Source: an uncultured Bacteroidota bacterium
GTDB taxonomy: Bacteria > Bacteroidota > Bacteroidia > Flavobacteriales > Flavobacteriaceae
DNA length: 9,350 nt
Assembly (NCBI GenBank): GCA_903837025.1
Contig: CAILTC010000246.1
Location: 1 to 9,350 of the forward strand
Direction of reading: 5' to 3'
Position numbers and translations under genes: made by a program. Below the pieces are notes generated by a model. It made no database searches. It was not told where the DNA came from and saw only the letters and a list, made by a program, of their open reading frames with translations. Shown here in pieces: positions 5,501 to 9,350 of the stretch (its first letter is position 1; every line of letters starts with the position of its first letter).

Positions 5501-7106
5501 AACAGTTTTAAGTGCTGCTAAGGATTATGTAATAACAGCAACTAATGCTGGAGGTAGTAGTTCAACAACGGTAAATATTGCTGTGGCAATTGCTGCACCA
5601 GCCATTAGTTATACTGCCTCTAATCAATTTCCAGTAAATACAGCAATAACGGCTTTACAAGTAACAAATACTGGAGGAGTTATTCCTTCTGAGTTAAAAG
5701 GTATTGTTTCCACTTTTGCAGGTAGCGGAACTGCTGGAGCAACAGACGGTACGGGTATTGCAGCCAGTTTTAAAAATCCTTATGGTATTACAATGGATGT
5801 GGCGGGGAATTTTTATGTAGCTGATTACAATAATAATAGTATCCGTAAAATTACTCCATCAGGAGCCGTCTCTACTTTTGTGGGAAGCGGAATTCAGGGA
5901 GCAACAGATGGTTCAGGTACTTCGGCTAGTTTTAATCAACCTTCAGGTGTCGCCATTGATGCAACAGGTAATATCTATGTAGCGGATAGGAGTAATCATT
6001 TAATACGAAAAATCAACGCAGCAGGGGTAGTTACTACATTTGCTGGTAGTGGCATATATGGAGCAACAGATGGCACAGGTAGTTTAGCCAGTTTTAATAA
6101 TCCTACTGGTTTGGCAGTGGATGCCGTAGGAAATGTTTTTGTAGCTGATAGTAATAATAATAAAATCCGAAAAATTACACCTGCAGGAGTGGTTTCTACT
6201 TTCGCAGGTAGTGGTGTATATAGTGCAATAGATGGTACAGGAACTGCAGCTACTTTTGCTTATCCTAGTAGCGTTGCAGTAGATGGAGCAGATAATGTTT
6301 ATGTGACTGATAGGGATAATCATAAAATACGAAAGATTACCCCAACAGGTGTAGTTACCACTTTAGCAGGTAGCGGAGTTCAGGGGGCTACAAATGGAAC
6401 AGGCACTGCAGCTAGTTTTAAATATCCATATGGTGTTATATTGGACGCAATTGGCAACCTTTATGTCGCAGATGCTTACGGTTATAAAATACGAAAAATT
6501 ACCGGAGCTGGAGTAGTAACTACATTGGCAGGTATTGGAATATCTGGAGCAAATGACGGATCAGTTTCCGATGCCAGTTTTAATCTGCCTTTTGGAGTTG
6601 CATTGGATTTGGCTGGTAATGTTTTTGTTGCGGAGTATTCAAATCATAAAATAAGAAAAATTACTCAATATGGGTATTCGGTTTCGCCCGCCTTACCAGC
6701 AGGTTTAGTGTTGAATGCAGATGGAAGTATTTCGGGAACTCCAACGGTTGTAAGTCCAGCTACAGATTATGTAATAACAGCGACTAATGCTAGAGGAAGT
6801 GCAAGTTATACCGTAAATATTGCCGTTACAACAGCATTGGGTATAGTTCAAGATGCTTATTCAAAAGCTATCGTAGCGTATCCTAGTCCTTTTTCGGATA
6901 CTTTCAAAATTGATGTTGCAACAAATAATAGCGATGCTATTACTATTGCCATCTACGATATGGTAGGTAAGAAACTAGAATCTCAAAATGGTACTCCAAC
7001 GGAAATAAACAACTTGGAACTTGGATATAATTATCCTGCGGGCGTTTATAACGTTATTGTTACGCAAGGATCCGAAGTAAAAATTCTTCGGGTGATCAAA
7101 AAATAA
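2562..7106 (+). CDS. Type IX-secreted three-propeller NHL-repeat protein
   Basis: A 1514-residue exported protein. A Sec signal with a long N-region occupies about 1-45 (hydrophobic 28-40). It has three 'APxISY...TGG' leader segments (about 57, 610 and 1012). Each is followed by six NHL-type blades (about 94-438, 647-956 and 1049-1370) of the form AGSG..DGTG..A.F..P.G.A.D..GNVYVAD..NNKIRKITP.G, and by a He_PIG/Ig-like module (about 439-495, 957-1010 and 1371-1424; SPALPAGL...GTP). A fibronectin-like module (505-606; GLCWST, LTGLTPLTTYYVRAYAT) follows the first. The end (about 1436-1514) is a type A Por/T9SS sorting domain beginning YPSPF and ending GVYNVIV...KILRVIKK, so it should cross the outer membrane and be released or anchored. 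No catalytic motif is visible; a binding, adhesin or matrix role is inferred. It appears monocistronic, flanked by the 2371 palindrome and the 7132 terminator. Confidence 0.92.
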   Translation: MNQLHFFRDQEINPPILKKNGTPSVWRGLYLLCFWVLSIGNMWSQPIGGNSQQNILAPNISYSTPQNYLLNAAITNLAPANSGGSIPAATYKQVSTFAGTTSGFLDGTVATAKMNGPLGMTMDANGDIYFIDSVNFRIRKMTTTLQGSTTVTTITTIAGDGYSFLFYGRLLNNATGTSASFNYPTDIALDTANKCLYVTDKENDVIRKVSLADNNHTVTTFAGSGTSVSTDGTGLLAKFKKPSGIAIDPTGTYLYVTDRTGNKIRRITISTAQVITIAGSGTAGTTDSTTGTTATFNAPTGIAVDANYIYVTDFSGNKIRKISTSGLYPVTTIAGSGTSGSSDNTNGALATTATFNNPYGLTLDPAGNLFVAEWGNKIRKITPDGVVTTFAGSGTASSVDGNGANATFNNPSNIVISPTSGFGYVSEYTGNRIRKIELGGYELPSSPALPTGLSFDVTTGTFSGTPSARNNGPVNYTVTGYNYYGSATATVSITTGTLPPGITTEEVYAITATTATSGGFVNDNGISTSYTIEGGGAPTPLLEKGLCWSTSANPTISDSKLASSDRMTDTFTNNLTGLTPLTTYYVRAYATTGLGTAYGNQVSFTTKMQAPVISYNTTNVFAVNTTITPLQVSSTGGAVSGLAVPTVSTFAGSYPTGFVNGNGTAAKFKGPVNLATDSNGNVFVADSGNNAIRKIAPDGMVSTLATGLTYPAGVATDSAGNVYVADTNTSSIRKITSAGVVSTIAGNGFVGATNGNGLNASFKYPQGIAVDASDNVYVADAGNYLIRKITPTGDVTTLAGSIGVSGSFDGTGTKASFSDILGIATDVLGNVYVADSGNNLIRKIAPNGDVTTLAGSVGISGSLDGTGTAARFYGPAAVAVDTSGNVYVADHNNNKIRKITPTGVVTTLAGSGIVGSVDGIGTTATLYNPIGVTVDASGKLYVSEDYTSLIRKISFLGFSISPALPAGLVLNADGSITGTPTVLSAAKDYVITATNAGGSSSTTVNIAVAIAAPAISYTASNQFPVNTAITALQVTNTGGVIPSELKGIVSTFAGSGTAGATDGTGIAASFKNPYGITMDVAGNFYVADYNNNSIRKITPSGAVSTFVGSGIQGATDGSGTSASFNQPSGVAIDATGNIYVADRSNHLIRKINAAGVVTTFAGSGIYGATDGTGSLASFNNPTGLAVDAVGNVFVADSNNNKIRKITPAGVVSTFAGSGVYSAIDGTGTAATFAYPSSVAVDGADNVYVTDRDNHKIRKITPTGVVTTLAGSGVQGATNGTGTAASFKYPYGVILDAIGNLYVADAYGYKIRKITGAGVVTTLAGIGISGANDGSVSDASFNLPFGVALDLAGNVFVAEYSNHKIRKITQYGYSVSPALPAGLVLNADGSISGTPTVVSPATDYVITATNARGSASYTVNIAVTTALGIVQDAYSKAIVAYPSPFSDTFKIDVATNNSDAITIAIYDMVGKKLESQNGTPTEINNLELGYNYPAGVYNVIVTQGSEVKILRVIKK
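2841..3875 (+). repeat. NHL propeller 1 (six blades)
   Basis: Six NHL-type units within residues 94-438 of the large secreted protein. This is the most diverged of the three sets, with blade lengths varying and extra residues in blades 1, 2 and 5. Each unit keeps the pattern (F/I)AG...DG...A.FN.P.G...D...(I/L)YVTD..GNKIRKI. Confidence 0.8.
4500..5429 (+). repeat. NHL propeller 2 (six blades, one shortened)
   Basis: Six NHL-type units within residues 647-956. Blade 2 (about 704-743) reads LATGLTYPAGVATD and lacks the 'GSG..G..DGTGTAASF' segment present in the others, so it is about 14 residues short. Blades 4 and 5 are close copies of each other. Confidence 0.8.
5706..6671 (+). repeat. NHL propeller 3 (six regular blades)
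   Basis: Six very regular units of about 54 residues (roughly 162 bp) within residues 1049-1370. They share AGSG(I/V)..ATDGTGTAASF(N/K).P.GVA(V/L)DA.GN(V/L)YVAD..N.KIRKITP.GVVTT. The regularity suggests recent expansion by duplication of blade-coding DNA. Confidence 0.85.
6867..7106 (+). other. Region encoding the Por/T9SS C-terminal sorting domain
   Basis: Residues about 1436-1514 of the 2562 gene product. The hallmarks are YPSPF at the start, IAIYDMVGKKL in the middle, and AGVYNVIVTQGSEVKILRVIKK-like strands at the end. This matches the type A sorting domain, which is recognised and usually cleaved by the type IX secretion machinery. Confidence 0.88.
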
Positions 7107-7131
7107 TAATTATTTTTTATCGCTTCGTAAA

Positions 7132-7176
7132 AAGAAGCCGTCTCATAACAAAATTTGAGACGGCTTCTTCTTTTTT
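7132..7176 (+). terminator. Strong Rho-independent terminator after the secreted protein gene
   Basis: AAGAAGCCGTCTCA (7132-7145) pairs perfectly over 14 bp with TGAGACGGCTTCTT (7156-7169). The loop is 10 nt, and after one C a run of six T follows (7171-7176). It lies 25 nt after the stop codon and is the most stable hairpin in the window. Confidence 0.93.
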
Positions 7177-7388
7177 ATATGAATCAAGAAATTAAAATAG
7201 TCCGCTTTGCAAATAGTTGTGATTAATAAAAGAAAAACACATTACGTCAATCTAATCACCTAACTTCTGATTTTTTTAGGATTCAAATTTAGAGAATATT
7301 TTGAAATCCCGTATTTATTTTCATTTTATAAAAGTACCTAATCGTGAAATGTCATATATTTACTGAGTTAATATAAGAACCTTATTTT
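7177..7388. other. Intergenic region before the lipoprotein pair
   Basis: An AT-rich spacer with no credible ORF. I see no full TTG-N17-19-TAnnTTTG promoter. The nearest -7-like sequence is TATATTTA (7355-7362, one mismatch), without a TTG at the right distance. The promoter for the lipoprotein operon should be here but cannot be placed. Confidence 0.4.
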
Positions 7389-8426
7389 ATGAAAAAGTCG
7401 CTTTATCCTCTTGTTACATCAATTATTCTTTATTCAATCTTACTTTCAACTAACAGCTGTAACAAAAGCAAATCAGCTGATGCAATTATCGAAAAAGACA
7501 AAAGCGAACTTATAAAACCAAAGCCTATTACAGAAAAAAGGGTTGTGCCAATTGACACCATTGATTACAACAAAAGAATGCTGGCTTTGGCCAATAATGA
7601 TACCACCGGAAGATGGCCTGCAAAAACACCTTATCCGTTAACGGGAGCCATTTTACCTTATAACCGAATCATTGCTTATTATGGAAACCTATATTCCAAA
7701 AGAATGGGGATTCTTGGTGAATTGCCAAGAGCAGAAATGCTCAAAAAATTACAATCGGAAGTGGCTAGATGGCAGGCTGCCGATAGCACCGTAAAAGCAA
7801 TTCCAGCTTTACACTACATCGCTATCACAGCGCAAGGCGCACCCGGAAAAGATAATTTACACCGCATGAGAATGCCTTTTAAACAAATAGATACCATTCT
7901 AAAATGGGCAAAACCAATCAATGCTTTGGTATTTCTAGATGTTCAGGTTGGGCATAGCAATGTAAAAGACGAAGTTACCACACTCGAATCCTATCTTAAA
8001 TTACCCAATGTTCATTTAGGAATTGATCCCGAATTCTCCTTAAAACATGGTGAAATTCCTGGTTCTAAAATTGGCACTTTCACCTCGGATGATATTAATG
8101 ATGCTATCGATATTTTGGCCAACTTGGTTCGAAAAAATAAGCTAACACCAAAAATTTTAGTAGTTCATCGATTTACCCAAGGAATGGTAACGGGCTATAA
8201 AAACATTAAAAAAGTTCCCGAAGTTCAGGTCATTATGAATATGGATGGCTTCGGTGATAAAATCCTAAAGAGATCAACCTATTTGTCTTATATTTATAAA
8301 GAACCGGTTCAGTTTACTGGCTTTAAACTATTTTACAAAAACGACATCAAAAAGAATTGGACGATGTATACGCCAGAGGAATTGGTCAAATTTACTCCAA
8401 AACCAATCTACATCCAATATCAATAA
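7389..8426 (+). CDS. Conserved lipoprotein of uncharacterised family
   Basis: A 345-residue lipoprotein. A signal peptide with lipobox TNSC puts the lipidated Cys at 24. A charged linker (25-60) precedes one folded domain (about 75-345). Blocks that look conserved are AYYGN (96-100), GILGELPRAEM (107-117), FLDVQVGHS (182-190), GIDPEF (211-216), LVVHRFTQGM (257-266), MDGFG (285-289) and the end PKPIYIQYQ. I recall similar proteins in other bacteria, including actinobacteria, without an assigned function. The run of strand-ending Asp/Glu/His motifs is suggestive of a TIM-barrel, glycosidase-like fold, but that is inference. The residues after Cys24 (NKSKS) lack the acidic surface-export signal of Bacteroidota lipoproteins, so a periplasm-facing location is more likely. 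Its stop is 22 nt before the deacetylase gene, implying co-transcription and a shared envelope or glycan role. Confidence 0.85.
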   Translation: MKKSLYPLVTSIILYSILLSTNSCNKSKSADAIIEKDKSELIKPKPITEKRVVPIDTIDYNKRMLALANNDTTGRWPAKTPYPLTGAILPYNRIIAYYGNLYSKRMGILGELPRAEMLKKLQSEVARWQAADSTVKAIPALHYIAITAQGAPGKDNLHRMRMPFKQIDTILKWAKPINALVFLDVQVGHSNVKDEVTTLESYLKLPNVHLGIDPEFSLKHGEIPGSKIGTFTSDDINDAIDILANLVRKNKLTPKILVVHRFTQGMVTGYKNIKKVPEVQVIMNMDGFGDKILKRSTYLSYIYKEPVQFTGFKLFYKNDIKKNWTMYTPEELVKFTPKPIYIQYQ

Positions 8427-8448
8427 TTCATTGTAATCCTCTTGAAAC

Positions 8449-9288
8449 ATGAAAAATATCTTGCCCCTATTATTAGTTGCTTTCTTCTTGTTGACTAGTT
8501 GCCAATCTAAACCGAATGCGGTGAAAAAAGAGGTGGCTTTCGCCGAAAAAGTAGTCAAAAAAGAAAGTCAAAAAACGAAAGCGGCCAGCTCCGAGGAAAT
8601 ACTCAAAAGACCCGAAGTGCCTATATTATGCTACCATCGTATTCGTAATATTCTTCCTGGCGACGGTCCAAATATGAAAGTATATTCCGTAACTCCAGCA
8701 GCTTTTGCCCAGCAAATGAAAGCTTTATCGGATAATGGTTATCATGCGATTTTGCCAGCCCAACTCAAGGAATATTTAGTATATGGCGGTAAATTACCTG
8801 CTAAACCCGTAATGATTACTTTTGACGATACCCGCGAAGAACAATTCAGCATTGGCGAAGCCGAAATGAACAAATACGGTTTTAAAGGGGTATTTTTTAT
8901 CATGACAATTTCGATAAATCGCCCTGGATATATGACCAAAGAACAAATTAAAAGTTTGTCGGATAAAGGAAACGTCATTGGTGCACACACATGGGATCAT
9001 CACATGGTTACGAAATATATCGATACCGATTGGGATACCCAACTTACAAAACCCAACAAAAAACTAGTTGAAATTATTGGCAAACCCATCACTGATTTTG
9101 CTTATCCTGACGGCGTATGGAATACGGCAGCGATTCCTCACATAAAAGACAAGGGCTATCAACTTGCTTTTATTCTTTCTACCAAAAGAGATTTGACAGA
9201 CCCGCTATATACAATAAGAAGAATAATTGTTGCCGGAACATGGTCAACTACAGGATTTATGAAAGCTGTGCAAACTAGTTTTAAATAA
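8449..9288 (+). CDS. NodB-type polysaccharide deacetylase lipoprotein
   Basis: A 279-residue lipoprotein. The lipobox LTSC places the lipidated Cys at 18, followed by a Lys/Glu-rich linker (20-53). The NodB homology domain spans about 56-265: VPILCYHRI (57-65), TFDDT (124-128) holding the catalytic and metal-binding Asp126 and Asp127, the metal motif HTWDH (His180 and His184), and FAYPDGVWN (217-225). The family (carbohydrate esterase 4) removes N- or O-acetyl groups from glycans such as poly-GlcNAc, chitin oligomers or peptidoglycan. The opening block and the TFDD motif most resemble the PgaB/IcaB-like group, but the substrate cannot be read from the sequence. The usual Gly of TFDDG is Thr128. 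The post-Cys residues (QSKPN) lack an acidic surface-export signal. It is the second gene of the lipoprotein pair; no clear terminator follows before the window ends. Confidence 0.92.
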   Translation: MKNILPLLLVAFFLLTSCQSKPNAVKKEVAFAEKVVKKESQKTKAASSEEILKRPEVPILCYHRIRNILPGDGPNMKVYSVTPAAFAQQMKALSDNGYHAILPAQLKEYLVYGGKLPAKPVMITFDDTREEQFSIGEAEMNKYGFKGVFFIMTISINRPGYMTKEQIKSLSDKGNVIGAHTWDHHMVTKYIDTDWDTQLTKPNKKLVEIIGKPITDFAYPDGVWNTAAIPHIKDKGYQLAFILSTKRDLTDPLYTIRRIIVAGTWSTTGFMKAVQTSFK

Positions 9289-9350
9289 TCACCTAATAAT
9301 TGATCTTATTCCTGAAAATAACGTCCTTTGTTTTGAAAATATTAAAAACA

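Noticed and set aside
2841..6671. Repetitive DNA as a possible CRISPR or tandem non-coding repeat
   Set aside because: The periodicity of about 162 bp is that of NHL blades in one continuous frame, with variation in codon third positions.

Overview
The window looks like a stretch of a Bacteroidota chromosome, most likely Flavobacterium or a close relative. The DNA is AT-rich and Shine-Dalgarno signals are weak or absent. The largest gene carries a signal peptide and a Por/type IX secretion (T9SS) C-terminal sorting domain. A broken gene has the TPR/membrane-segment/AraC-HTH layout typical of flavobacteria, and two lipoproteins have Bacteroidota-style lipoboxes. All confident genes are on the + strand.

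Layout. (1) 1 to about 88, minus strand: the N-terminal part of an IS3-family OrfB transposase, cut off by the window edge. It abuts directly (2) a 5'-truncated Wzc-like bacterial tyrosine kinase (to 946), which keeps one membrane segment, the full kinase domain and a Tyr-Gly tail. (3) 997-1587: a small secreted beta-barrel-like protein of unknown function, closed by a good terminator (1605-1637). (4) 1666-1698: a short hairpin and repeat-like segment leading into (5) a degraded TPR-TM-AraC regulator (about 1696-2319), which has lost its N-terminus and carries an in-frame TAA. (6) 2320-2561: an intergenic region with a palindrome, a perfect 11-bp direct repeat with a 21-bp period, a candidate -7 box and a hairpin ending 6 nt before the next start. 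(7) 2562-7106: a 1514-residue T9SS cargo protein with three predicted six-bladed NHL propellers, three He_PIG/Ig-like modules and one fibronectin-like module, closed by a very strong terminator (7132-7176). (8) 7389-8426 and 8449-9288: an apparent two-gene operon of lipoproteins, an uncharacterised conserved family and a NodB-type polysaccharide deacetylase.

How it fits together. The theme is the cell envelope: a capsule/exopolysaccharide-type tyrosine kinase remnant, an outer-membrane barrel candidate, a giant secreted or surface propeller protein and a glycan deacetylase lipoprotein. The left 2.3 kb is visibly eroded, with two truncated genes, a transposase scrap and a nonsense codon; the right 7 kb is intact. 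I see no CRISPR array, tRNA, rRNA or recognisable defence system. The most unusual items are the IS/kinase chimeric ORF, the three-propeller T9SS protein with its structured leader, and the paired lipoprotein operon with a family I cannot name.
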